A stretch of 13,025 bases of DNA. Source: JAQVWU01 sp964628455. Lineage in GTDB: Bacteria; Bacillota; Clostridia; Oscillospirales; CAG-272. Every line of letters begins with the position of its first letter. Position 1 is the stretch's first letter. The position numbers were made by a program, and so were the translations under genes. Shown piece after piece: positions 5,914 through 13,025 of this stretch. The notes under the pieces are model-generated. The model worked only from the letters and a program-made list of their open reading frames with translations. It made no database searches and had not been told where the DNA came from. Where the stretch lies: the NCBI GenBank assembly GCA_964628455.1, contig CAZVPD010000107.1, positions 1-13,025 of the forward strand, in the 5' to 3' direction.

Positions 5914-7311
5914 ATGTCTCTTAAGATAAAAGCTCCCCTTGATCCGGATTTTATGCCGATGGCGGTCATTTTCCGTGAATTTACGGAAGCTGCCGAAAAA
6001 GCCGGCGGACAAAAACTGGTGATTGGAACGGTTCGGAACAACGATTATGTTTCGGCCTTTGAAATAACCGTATATCCGGACGGAACCGGACATGACGACG
6101 AGAATTTTCTGTTTACGGAGAGGATTGTCAAAACGCTTTTATGGACACGGGGTGGATACAAGGTCATCATAGCGGGGTCACGTGTTATTGCGGCAAGAAT
6201 AAAAGCGGCATATGATCAGGGCGGTTTGCGCGAATTTGACCGGGCGTTTATGACCAGAGTCTTCGAACGTCCCTTTGAAGTGGAATGGAGATCCCTTGAA
6301 AATGCTCCCGTCACCTGTGAATCCGCGTCACCCGTGGGACGCCACCTGAACGGCAACCGTATCGGTTTTGACGCGGGCGGAAGCGACCGCAAAGTCAGTG
6401 CGGTAATAGACGGTGAAGCGGTGTTTTCGGAGGAAACGGTCTGGTTCCCTAAAACAAATTCCGATCCTGCCTATCATTATGCGGGGATACTGGATGCTAT
6501 GAAAACAGCAGCTCTGCATATGCCTTCCGTTGACGGGATCGGAGTCAGCACGGCGGGAGTGGTGATCGATAATAAAATGATGATCTCATCGCTTTTTCTG
6601 AAAGTTCCGGATGATCAGTTCGCAAAGACAGTAAAGACCATTTATACGGACATCGCCGCGGAAATGGGAAATGTGCCTGTGGAAGTGGCAAACGACGGGG
6701 ATGTCACCGCCCTGGCCGGAGCAATGGATTTGAATGATGTCAATGTACTCGGTGTGGCTATGGGTACAAGCGAAGCAGGCGGTTACGTTGACGGTGCCGG
6801 CAATATAACGGGCTGGCTTAATGAGCTGGCGTTTGTTCCGGCCGATTTCAACAGGGATTCCGAATTTGTGAAAAACGGTTCGGCGGTTGACGAGTGGTCG
6901 GGTGACTACGGATGCGGTGTCAAATATTTCTCTCAGGATGCAGTCATCAAACTGGCGCCGAAGAGCGGGATCGAATTGGATCCGGGAGCTTCACCGGCTG
7001 AAAAATTGAAGGCGGTGCAGAATTTAATGAAGGCAGGCGACCCTCGTGCCGCCGCGATATATGAGACCGTCGGTGTCTATTTCGGCTATGCCGTCGCATA
7101 TTACGCTTTGTTCTACGATATCAGACATGTGCTGCTTATGGGACGTGTATCTTCGGGAGACGGAGGGACGGTATTATACAGGGAAGCGAATCGGGTACTG
7201 CGGGAAGAATTCCCTGAACTATATACACGTCTGAAAATTCATCTTCCCGATGAAAGCAGCCGCCGGGTGGGTCAGTCGATAGCTGCGGCGAGTCTGCCGG
7301 ACATACGATGA
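5914..7311 (+). CDS. ROK-type sugar kinase-like protein with N-terminal extension
   Basis: The 465-residue protein has an uncharacterised N-terminal domain (about 1-145), followed by a sugar-kinase (ASKHA/ROK) fold. Visible ROK landmarks are the phosphate loop GFDAGGSDRK (151-160), GIGVSTAGVV (208-217), ANDGDVTALAGA (259-270, D261 as probable catalytic base), GTSEAGGYVDGAGNITGW (284-301) and a C-terminal LLMGRVSSGDGG plus RRVGQSIAAASLP. The ROK zinc motif CxCGxxGCxE is not present; SGDYGCGVKYFS stands in its place, and the histidine of the usual EIGH is missing (NELAF). This is a divergent subgroup. Phosphorylation of a hexose or amino sugar is inferred from the fold and from nagA next door; a GlcNAc kinase would supply the NagA substrate. 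The ATG at 5914 was chosen over TTG at 5869 because GGAAAGG lies upstream, though with a long 13-base gap. A terminator follows. Confidence 0.75.
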   Translation: MSLKIKAPLDPDFMPMAVIFREFTEAAEKAGGQKLVIGTVRNNDYVSAFEITVYPDGTGHDDENFLFTERIVKTLLWTRGGYKVIIAGSRVIAARIKAAYDQGGLREFDRAFMTRVFERPFEVEWRSLENAPVTCESASPVGRHLNGNRIGFDAGGSDRKVSAVIDGEAVFSEETVWFPKTNSDPAYHYAGILDAMKTAALHMPSVDGIGVSTAGVVIDNKMMISSLFLKVPDDQFAKTVKTIYTDIAAEMGNVPVEVANDGDVTALAGAMDLNDVNVLGVAMGTSEAGGYVDGAGNITGWLNELAFVPADFNRDSEFVKNGSAVDEWSGDYGCGVKYFSQDAVIKLAPKSGIELDPGASPAEKLKAVQNLMKAGDPRAAAIYETVGVYFGYAVAYYALFYDIRHVLLMGRVSSGDGGTVLYREANRVLREEFPELYTRLKIHLPDESSRRVGQSIAAASLPDIR

Positions 7312-7315
7312 AATC

Positions 7316-7348
7316 AAGAGAGGCAGGGTTTGACCCCCGCCTCTCTTT
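7316..7348 (+). terminator. Intrinsic terminator after the nagA-ROK operon
   Basis: AAGAGAGGC (7316-7324) pairs with GCCTCTCTT (7339-7347), and after one mismatch GGG (7326-7328) pairs with CCC (7335-7337). The hairpin lies 4 bases after the ROK stop and is followed by TAAGACTTTT, a modest T tract. It separates this unit from the P-type ATPase unit. Confidence 0.8.
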
Positions 7349-7369
7349 AAGACTTTTACCGTGCAATTG

Positions 7370-7398
7370 TTTACAGAACATCAAAACACCGTTATAAA
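7370..7398 (+). promoter_or_regulatory. Candidate sigma-70 promoter for the P-ATPase/MutS-like operon
   Basis: TTTACA (7370-7375, 5 of 6 consensus) and TATAAA (7393-7398, 5 of 6) are separated by exactly 17 bases. Transcription would start near 7405, about 50 bases before the ATG at 7455 and 115 before the GTG at 7519. The promoter lies directly after the preceding terminator, so a new unit starts here. A small inverted repeat AAACAG-GGATA-CTGTTT (7418-7434) lies in the leader. Confidence 0.55.
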
Positions 7399-7454
7399 TT
7401 ATATGTTAAAATAAATAAAACAGGGATACTGTTTGATGTAAGCCGGAAACTTTT

Positions 7455-7518
7455 ATGTTTGATTTTTCGTATATAAAAAAAAGGAAAAAATTCCTTAACC
7501 GGATTAACGGAAAAACAG
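7455..7518 (+). other. Probable out-of-frame N-terminal piece of the P-type ATPase, with A8 tract
   Basis: Upstream of GTG 7519 the ATPase frame stays open back to a stop at 7474-7476 and encodes SLTGLTEKQ, which joins to VLSRIKAGYSN. GLTEKQVLSRIKAGYSN is the expected first helix of CtpE/Exp7-type ATPases (GLTxxEVxxRIxxGxxN), but this stretch has no standard start codon. An ATG at 7455, with CGGAAA (7444-7449) upstream, opens MFDFSYIKK in another frame. Removing one A from the A8 tract (7475-7482) joins it in frame to the ATPase. A homopolymer error, a mutation or slippage could explain this. Confidence 0.6.
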
Positions 7519-9864
7519 GTGCTTTCCCGTATCAAGGCCGGTTATTCGAATGTCATGGTTGATCCTCCGACAAAATCGGTGCGGCAGATCCTGTTCACGA
7601 ATATATGTACCTATTTTAATCTGGTGTTTTTTATACTGGCAGGTTGTGTCGTCGCTGTGGGCGCGTATAACGACCTGTTCTTTATGCCTGTTGTTTTTCT
7701 GAACACACTGATAGGTATTATTCAGGAAATAAGGTCGAAAATAATACTTGACCGGCTGACATTGCTGACTTCACCTCATGTGACAGCGGTCAGAGAAGGC
7801 CGGGAAACAAAAATCGCACCGGAAAATCTGGTTACGGATGATATCGTTGTTTTTACGGCAGGCAGTCAGATTTGCGCCGATGCGGAACTGATATCCGGAG
7901 AAATAACGGTCAGCGAATCGCTTGTGACCGGTGAATCTGATGAGATTATAAAAAATGAAGGAAGCAGCCTGCTTTCGGGCAGTTATGTCATATCGGGAAG
8001 GGGTTATGCCCGGCTTTTGCGTGTCGGAGCCGATTCGTATGTTTCGCGGCTGACTGTCGAAGCAAAAAAGATCAAAAAACGTCAGCAGCCCGGAATGATG
8101 CGTTCACTTACACTTCTGATAAAAATAATCGGTCTGATGATCGTTCCGCTCGGGATCATCATGTATTTCAGGCAGACGCTTTCTCTGGGAATGCCTGTTG
8201 CCGCAAGCGTGGTTAAAACGACCGCAGCTCTGATCGGAATGATTCCCGAGGGTTTATATCTTCTGGTAAGCGTAGCTCTGGCTGTCGGAGTTATAAGACT
8301 CGCTGAAAAGAGGACCCTCGTGCATGAGATGGGCAGCATCGAAACACTGGCGCGCGTTGATGTGCTGTGCGTCGACAAGACCGGTACAATAACGGAAAAT
8401 GAGATGCATGTGGCCGATATTATCCCGCTGGAAACGTCTTCCGGCAGTATTAACGATATTCTGTGCGACACATCGGGAAATTTAAATCCGGACAATCCTA
8501 CGATGGCTGCGCTGAAATCATATTTTTCTCCCGGAGATTTCAGAAAGGCGGAGACGGTCGTTTCATTTTCATCGGTAAATAAATACAGTGCGGTTTCGTT
8601 CGGACACGGTGAAAATTATATCCTCGGAGCGCCCGAAGCCGTATTGCGCGGACAATACAGTTTTTACAGGGAAAAAACGGAAGAATGGGCTGCCGGCGGA
8701 AAGCGTGTGCTGCTGCTTGCTTCGGCCGGTATCATGCCGGACGGAGGACCATTGCGGCAGGATGTTATTCCGATGGCTTTTGTCCTGCTGGCGAACCGGA
8801 TTCGTCCCGGAGCCGAAAAAACTTTCGCATATTTTACGCGTCAGAATGTTCAAATAAAAGTGATATCGGGAGATCATCCGGTTACAGCAGCGCATGCCGC
8901 GCTTCAGGCCGGCATTCCCGGTTCGGATCGCTGGATTGATGCCTTGACTTTGGATACTCCCGAAAAGCTGAAACAAGCCGCGCTTGAATATACGGTTTTC
9001 GGAAGAGTGACGCCCGACCGGAAAAGGCAGTTGGTCCGTGCGATAAAAAACGCCGGGCATACGGTGGCTATGACCGGAGACGGCGTCAATGATGTGCCCG
9101 CATTGAAGGAAGCCGACTGCAGCATAGCGATGGCATCGGGCAGCGATGCGGCAAAGCAGATTTCACAGCTCGTTTTACTCGATTCCGATTTCGCATCCAT
9201 GCCGTTGGCGGTCGCTGAAGGCCGTAAGGTCATCAACAACATAGAACGAACCGCCGCGCTTTTTCTGGTAAAAAACATTTATTCGTTTGTCCTGACTCTG
9301 ACAGCGATTATAGCTGTATTCGAATATCCTGTCGAGCCGTCACAGCTGACGCTGGTAAATGCGGTAACCATCGGCATACCGTCGTTCTTTCTGGCGCTTG
9401 AACCGGAAACGGGTATGATAAAGGGCCGGTTTTTGTGTAATGTCCTGTTCCGGTCTTTACCGGCTGCGCTGACAAATCTTTTTTTGACCTTCGGCGTTTT
9501 GTTCTTTTCGGCTGTTCTTAAAATCGAAAGTAGTCAGGTTTCTACGATAACGGCAATTTTATTGGGAGTTGTCGGATTGATCATGCTGTACAGGGTGTTG
9601 TCCCCTCAAAACGCGCGCAGGATCATTTTGTTCGTCTCTATGTGCGCGGGATTTCTTTTCGCATTGATATTTATCGGCAGCTTTTTTTCGTTCGTTATTC
9701 CGGAATCCGCCGGTTTTTTGATACTTTCCGTATCGGCGCTGCTTGCTTATCCGGTCATGCGGTTTTTATCGCTGACACTGAATAAAACAATCCCGTATTC
9801 CTTAAAAATATTAAGCGTGATAAAATCGATAACAGGGCGTTTATATAAGAATCATAAAAGTTAA
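7519..9864 (+). CDS. P-type cation-transporting ATPase, CtpE/Exp7-like
   Basis: The 781 residues (from the only standard in-frame start, GTG) form a membrane ion pump driven by a phospho-aspartate cycle. The actuator-domain TGES lies at 137-140, the membrane motif PEGL at 243-246 in GMIPEGLYLLVSVALAVGV, the phosphorylated D286 in DKTGT, GAPE at 370-373 in the nucleotide-binding domain, ISGDHPVTA at 449-457 and the hinge TGDGVND at 519-525. About ten membrane helices are visible: roughly 31-50, 53-70, 199-216, 229-259, then six between 580 and 752. PEGL with LxGAPE and the RLAEKRTLVHEMGSIETLARVD-type linker point to the CtpE/Exp7 subgroup; Mycobacterium CtpE has been linked to Ca2+ uptake, but the ion here is not proven. 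There is no heavy-metal-binding domain or CPC motif. GTG has no good ribosome site, and the true N-terminus is probably upstream (see 7455-7518). The first MutS-like gene follows after 23 bases. Confidence 0.88.
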   Translation: MLSRIKAGYSNVMVDPPTKSVRQILFTNICTYFNLVFFILAGCVVAVGAYNDLFFMPVVFLNTLIGIIQEIRSKIILDRLTLLTSPHVTAVREGRETKIAPENLVTDDIVVFTAGSQICADAELISGEITVSESLVTGESDEIIKNEGSSLLSGSYVISGRGYARLLRVGADSYVSRLTVEAKKIKKRQQPGMMRSLTLLIKIIGLMIVPLGIIMYFRQTLSLGMPVAASVVKTTAALIGMIPEGLYLLVSVALAVGVIRLAEKRTLVHEMGSIETLARVDVLCVDKTGTITENEMHVADIIPLETSSGSINDILCDTSGNLNPDNPTMAALKSYFSPGDFRKAETVVSFSSVNKYSAVSFGHGENYILGAPEAVLRGQYSFYREKTEEWAAGGKRVLLLASAGIMPDGGPLRQDVIPMAFVLLANRIRPGAEKTFAYFTRQNVQIKVISGDHPVTAAHAALQAGIPGSDRWIDALTLDTPEKLKQAALEYTVFGRVTPDRKRQLVRAIKNAGHTVAMTGDGVNDVPALKEADCSIAMASGSDAAKQISQLVLLDSDFASMPLAVAEGRKVINNIERTAALFLVKNIYSFVLTLTAIIAVFEYPVEPSQLTLVNAVTIGIPSFFLALEPETGMIKGRFLCNVLFRSLPAALTNLFLTFGVLFFSAVLKIESSQVSTITAILLGVVGLIMLYRVLSPQNARRIILFVSMCAGFLFALIFIGSFFSFVIPESAGFLILSVSALLAYPVMRFLSLTLNKTIPYSLKILSVIKSITGRLYKNHKS

Positions 9865-9887
9865 ATATACAGCAAGGATATAAAACA

Positions 9888-11351
9888 ATGATGAGTTATC
9901 CCGATTTAATGTTTATGGACGGATCGTCCGGCCTGAAAATCGAAACTTCGGTATTTGAAGATTTAAAATTAAATTTGCTGATACGCAGTGATGTCATTCA
10001 GGTGATGCGCATTCCCTGCGGTGCCGGAGATATTGCGGAACGTCAGAACATGTTTCGTGCGCTTGCGCAGCCCGGATTCAGATCTCATTTGAAAAAGCTG
10101 GCTGCGCATATGGAAAACATTTCTTCGCTCGCTGAGAGATTCGGATCGGCGGAATGCGAAAACGAAAAAAACTTTATCTATTTGAATCTGGCCTATGCGG
10201 TTACGGTTTTTTTTGCCGATGCCGCGTCCTATAAGTGCGAAACTACCCTTTACAGGAGATTTTACGATTATTTTAACAGCCGTCTGTCGCGTGACAATTA
10301 CAAACAGATTTCAGCGGATGTTCATGTGACCATGCCTAAAATCAGGGGGGCGCTTCTCGGAAATTATAAACTGGCCGATAATACCCTCCGGATTTCCGCT
10401 GAAATTCCCGGAACCTACATGGCGCGACTGCTTGAATGCGCCTCAAACCTCGGACTGACAGGAATACGGCAGGCGCCGATGGAGCCGAGGCAGTTGGATT
10501 CGAGCATCATCGACGCCACCGCCAGATTATATCCGGACATTTTCGCATCGGTTGCGGCGTTTTATGCCAGGCACAAAAATTTTTTCGAACCCGAAATACT
10601 CCGGTACAGGACCGAAATCGATTTTTATCTTGTTTTGACCGATGTTTTCGACCGCATACGGAATTCGGGAATACCTTTGTGTTTTCCGAAAATTGCGGAT
10701 GAAAAACGGATGGATATCGTAAATGCCTATGACGTGACGCTTTTGACTAAAGGCGAAAAATCTGTCATCCCGAACGATGTTTATTTCGATTCCGCCGAAC
10801 CGTTTTTTTATCTCACGGGAGCCAACGGAGGCGGCAAGACAACTTATCTGCGGACTGTCGGTATTTCCTGCCTTCTTTTTTTAAACGGTTGTCCTGTCCC
10901 GTGCGACCGTGCCGAAATATTTCCTCTCAACTGTGTATTTACTCATTTTCCCCATGAAGAACGGTTCAACAATTCCGGTCGTTTTGCCGAGGAGCAGGGA
11001 AGGGTGGACCTGATAAGGAGCTCCGCAGAGAAAATTATCGGTGACGGCGGTTATTCCCTTGTGCTGCTCAATGAAACCTATTCGACTACAAGTGAGGAAA
11101 AAGCACGGGAATTTACCGAAATCCTGGCCGAATACCTGTATCATAGCGGTAATTTCGGTGTTTACGTCACCCATCAGCATGCAGTCGGACAGACGGATAT
11201 ACCGTATCTGAATGTGCTGATCGACAGGGATGATAAAAACCGACGTACTTATAAGGTTGCCAAACAAAAAAGCGTTTATACGTCATACGCATACGATATC
11301 TTAAAAAAATACGCGCTGACAAAGGAAGAACTTGACAGGAGATTCAAATGA
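9888..11351 (+). CDS. MutS-like ATPase, first of a tandem pair
   Basis: The 487 residues comprise an all-helical lever/core-like region (about 30-290) and a MutS domain V ATPase (about 295-487). The ATPase shows IPNDVYF before the P-loop, Walker A GANGGGKTT (311-319), VFTHF (350-354), SGRFAEEQGRVD (363-374), Walker B LVLLNE (391-396) followed by TYSTTS, and a VTHQH switch (427-431). In canonical MutS the Walker B reads DE; here it is NE, keeping the catalytic Glu but losing the Asp. No mismatch-binding domain I (F-x-E), clamp domain, or MutS2 Smr nuclease domain is visible. Mismatch repair is therefore not a safe call. AAGGA lies 9 bases before the ATG. The P-type ATPase ends 23 bases upstream and the next MutS-like gene overlaps the stop by 4 bases (ATGA), so translation is probably coupled. 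Confidence 0.82.
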   Translation: MMSYPDLMFMDGSSGLKIETSVFEDLKLNLLIRSDVIQVMRIPCGAGDIAERQNMFRALAQPGFRSHLKKLAAHMENISSLAERFGSAECENEKNFIYLNLAYAVTVFFADAASYKCETTLYRRFYDYFNSRLSRDNYKQISADVHVTMPKIRGALLGNYKLADNTLRISAEIPGTYMARLLECASNLGLTGIRQAPMEPRQLDSSIIDATARLYPDIFASVAAFYARHKNFFEPEILRYRTEIDFYLVLTDVFDRIRNSGIPLCFPKIADEKRMDIVNAYDVTLLTKGEKSVIPNDVYFDSAEPFFYLTGANGGGKTTYLRTVGISCLLFLNGCPVPCDRAEIFPLNCVFTHFPHEERFNNSGRFAEEQGRVDLIRSSAEKIIGDGGYSLVLLNETYSTTSEEKAREFTEILAEYLYHSGNFGVYVTHQHAVGQTDIPYLNVLIDRDDKNRRTYKVAKQKSVYTSYAYDILKKYALTKEELDRRFK

Positions 11352-12871
11352 AATTCAGCCTGCTTTATGCAACCCCCCCGGCAAACGATCCGTATGAGCC
11401 GGATGACAGGAACGACGTCGTATTCGATCTTTCTGTTGACCGTTCGGTTTGTGCCGTATGTCCGGACCGCCGCCGTACTGACTTTTTTCTGTCGGTGCTG
11501 CGGCATCCGTTGCTCTCGGCCGAAGATATCATTTACCGTCAGTGTCTTCTGGGCGACTTTATCGAACAACGTGAGTTGTTTGACGAGTTGAAACTGATAT
11601 TTATGCGTTACGACAAAATCAAAAGCGATTGGATAGAACTGCGTTCGAACGTTCATCCCGCCGGATCGTCATCCAATTCCGAAGCTCTGCTCGAATATAC
11701 TTTTTCATCTTTAAAAGTTACCGCGATTTTTCCGCGTACGATTGTTTCTTTTTTTGAATCGATATACGGTGCGCTGAACAAATATACGATAGAATCCGCA
11801 GCGCTGAATGAAATGCGGGTTTTTTGCCATAATATGATCAATAACAATTCGCTGAATGAAATTGCGGACATTTCATCGCTGTTTCAGTATCATATGCCCG
11901 AGGATTACGATTTTTCCGTATTATGCAGGCTTGACACCACGCTTCGCCTTGCGGAATGCGACCTGTCGGACATTACGGAAAAAAAGAAAAAAAACGGGGC
12001 GCTGAAGCGAATTTTCGACTTTAAAAAGAAAAACGTGATTCCCGATATGCCGGGTGAAGTAGGCACCGAAAAAGAAGCGATGGACAATGCGCGCTTTATC
12101 CTTACGGAAGCGCTGTATCATATCGATGCCGTACTGACTGCCGTTACGAACAGTGTCTATGAGATTTTCTACGGCTTGTCCCGGGAACTCATGTTTTACG
12201 AAGTCGCGCTTCTTTATGCCGAATACATGACGGAACTCGGCATCCCGCTTTGTGTTCCGGTTATCCGTCCGTGCGAAGAGGATGTGCTGTGTATAAAGGG
12301 GCTCCGCGACCTGCTGCTTGCCGCTCAGGGAAAAAACAATACGCAGATCGTACCCAATGACGTCGATTTTACTGTCTGTGACCGCGGGGTGCTGATAAGG
12401 GGTATGAACAATACCGGGAAAACCACATACCTTCGTTCGATTGGGACGGCTCAGCTTTTTGCTCAGGCCGGTCTGCCCGTTTGTGCGGACAGTGCGGAGA
12501 TCAGTATAAGAAATGCTGTTTTTACGCATTTTTCCACCGCTGAAGAGGATTTTATCGAGGGAGATACTTCCGGACGGTTTGAAGGAGAGGTAAAGGAAAT
12601 CGCACGGATCATGGATGCGCTGCAGCCTTATTCTCTCGTTTTGCTGAACGAAACGTTTCAGACAACGGCATACAACGAAGGTTCGGTCGGTATCTACAAT
12701 ATCCTTTCGGCTTTTGGCAGGACAGATACGAAATTTATCTTTGTCACGCACCTGTTGAAACTTTTTGACATGTGTGCCGGCGGCGGGATACGTCTGATGG
12801 AAACAGGAAAGGGTTTCATTCCGTCGGAAAACGAAAGAGAAAGATATTCGGTGAATAAAATTGAAAGCTGA
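11348..12871 (+). CDS. MutS-like ATPase, second of a tandem pair
   Basis: This 507-residue protein is a diverged relative of its upstream neighbour. A helical N-terminal part (about 45-300) includes YRQCLLGDFIEQRELF (63-78), resembling the start of the MutS core region. The domain V ATPase has IVPNDVDF, Walker A GMNNTGKTT (352-360), VFTHFS (391-396), SGRFEGEVKEIA (408-419), Walker B LVLLNE (430-435) followed by TFQTT, and VTHLLK (466-471). Like its partner it has Asn instead of Asp in Walker B, Thr instead of Ser after the P-loop Lys, and neither domain I nor Smr. A lysine-rich stretch (EKKKKNGALKR and FDFKKKN, about 211-229) is absent from the partner and could be a nucleic-acid-contacting or flexible loop. 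AGGAG lies 6 bases before the ATG, which overlaps the previous stop as ATGA. A tandem gene pair suggests a heterodimer, as inference only. Confidence 0.82.
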   Translation: MKFSLLYATPPANDPYEPDDRNDVVFDLSVDRSVCAVCPDRRRTDFFLSVLRHPLLSAEDIIYRQCLLGDFIEQRELFDELKLIFMRYDKIKSDWIELRSNVHPAGSSSNSEALLEYTFSSLKVTAIFPRTIVSFFESIYGALNKYTIESAALNEMRVFCHNMINNNSLNEIADISSLFQYHMPEDYDFSVLCRLDTTLRLAECDLSDITEKKKKNGALKRIFDFKKKNVIPDMPGEVGTEKEAMDNARFILTEALYHIDAVLTAVTNSVYEIFYGLSRELMFYEVALLYAEYMTELGIPLCVPVIRPCEEDVLCIKGLRDLLLAAQGKNNTQIVPNDVDFTVCDRGVLIRGMNNTGKTTYLRSIGTAQLFAQAGLPVCADSAEISIRNAVFTHFSTAEEDFIEGDTSGRFEGEVKEIARIMDALQPYSLVLLNETFQTTAYNEGSVGIYNILSAFGRTDTKFIFVTHLLKLFDMCAGGGIRLMETGKGFIPSENERERYSVNKIES

Positions 12872-13025
12872 CAGAAATACGATACGGTTAAAAAGACCCG
12901 CATCCTGGCCGGGAGATATGTGGCGCACCGCTCTTCCCGCCGGCAACGGAATAACAGGTGCCGCGATGTATGGGGCGGCAGCGGATGAAACGATTTTAAT
13001 CAATCGCCATGACCTTTGGGCAGGG
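12861..13025 (+). CDS. GH95-like glycoside hydrolase, N-terminal end (partial)
   Basis: The last 55 codons run off the right edge. They read RPASWPGDMWRTALPAGNG, then ITGAAMYGAAADETILIN and RHDLWAG. This matches the N-terminal domain of glycoside hydrolase family 95 (alpha-L-fucosidase/galactosidase type), where W..ALPLGNGRLGAMVFGG...I.LNE.TLWSG is characteristic. The frame is closed at 12852-12854, and the first plausible start is TTG at 12861, overlapping the end of the second MutS-like gene by 11 bases. The next ATG (12912-12914) lies inside the conserved motif. No strong ribosome site is seen, so the start is uncertain. No signal peptide is visible at this start, which would imply a cytoplasmic enzyme acting on imported oligosaccharides. 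The catalytic domain is outside the window. Confidence 0.7.
   Translation, partial: MKADRNTIRLKRPASWPGDMWRTALPAGNGITGAAMYGAAADETILINRHDLWAG

Noticed and set aside
9888..12871. Calling the two MutS-like genes mutS (mismatch repair)
   Set aside because: Neither protein has the mismatch-binding domain or the canonical DE Walker B, so the gene symbol would overstate what the sequence shows.
9888..12871. A defence system built on the two ATPases
   Set aside because: No nuclease, methyltransferase, toxin or other known effector is encoded next to them in the window, and there are no mobile-element signs.
11921..13003. A 360-codon open frame on the minus strand
   Set aside because: It lies opposite the second MutS-like gene, has no recognisable domain or ribosome site, and its sequence (rich in R, F, H, with scattered Cys) looks like a shadow of the coding strand.

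Overview
The window (about 13 kb, moderate GC) looks like chromosomal DNA from an anaerobic bacterium, most likely a Clostridia-like member of the Bacillota. Three things suggest this: a V-type ATPase operon ending in subunits B then D, a CtpE/Exp7-type P-type ATPase, and a tandem pair of MutS-like ATPases. Spirochaetota or another anaerobic phylum with a V/A-type ATPase cannot be excluded. I see no rRNA, tRNA, CRISPR array, transposase or phage gene.

Layout. (1) 1-818 (+): the 3' end of V-type ATPase subunit B and complete subunit D, closing an ATPase operon at a hairpin (820-861) that also ends the converging operon. (2) 4324 down to 870/914 (-): a two-gene operon. First comes a membrane protein with three zinc ribbons, then a large secreted protein with a zinc-dependent phospholipase C-like domain, a duplicated ~90-residue module and a C-terminal beta domain whose last strand seems cut off by a frameshift. 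(3) 4325-4697: a divergent promoter region. (4) 4698-7311 (+): nagA (GlcNAc-6-phosphate deacetylase) and a divergent ROK-type sugar kinase, an amino-sugar catabolic pair, followed by a strong terminator (7316-7348). (5) 7370-13025 (+): a new transcription unit with a good promoter, a P-type cation ATPase whose N-terminus appears broken at an A8 tract, two overlapping MutS-like ATPase genes, and the start of a GH95-like glycoside hydrolase that overlaps the second MutS-like gene.

How the genes work together. nagA and the ROK kinase fit amino-sugar use, and the GH95-like enzyme at the right edge would fit glycan foraging. The phospholipase-like protein and its zinc-ribbon partner probably act at or outside the membrane.

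The least explained part is the P-ATPase/MutS-like/MutS-like cluster. Both MutS-like proteins lack the N-terminal mismatch-binding domain, carry Asn in place of the Walker B Asp, and share the signatures SGRF and LNET..TT. They look like a co-translated, possibly heterodimeric, non-canonical MutS pair. Two reading frames in the window (phospholipase C-terminus, P-ATPase N-terminus) continue as family-like protein in another frame. These could be sequence errors, real mutations, or, at the A8 tract, slippage.
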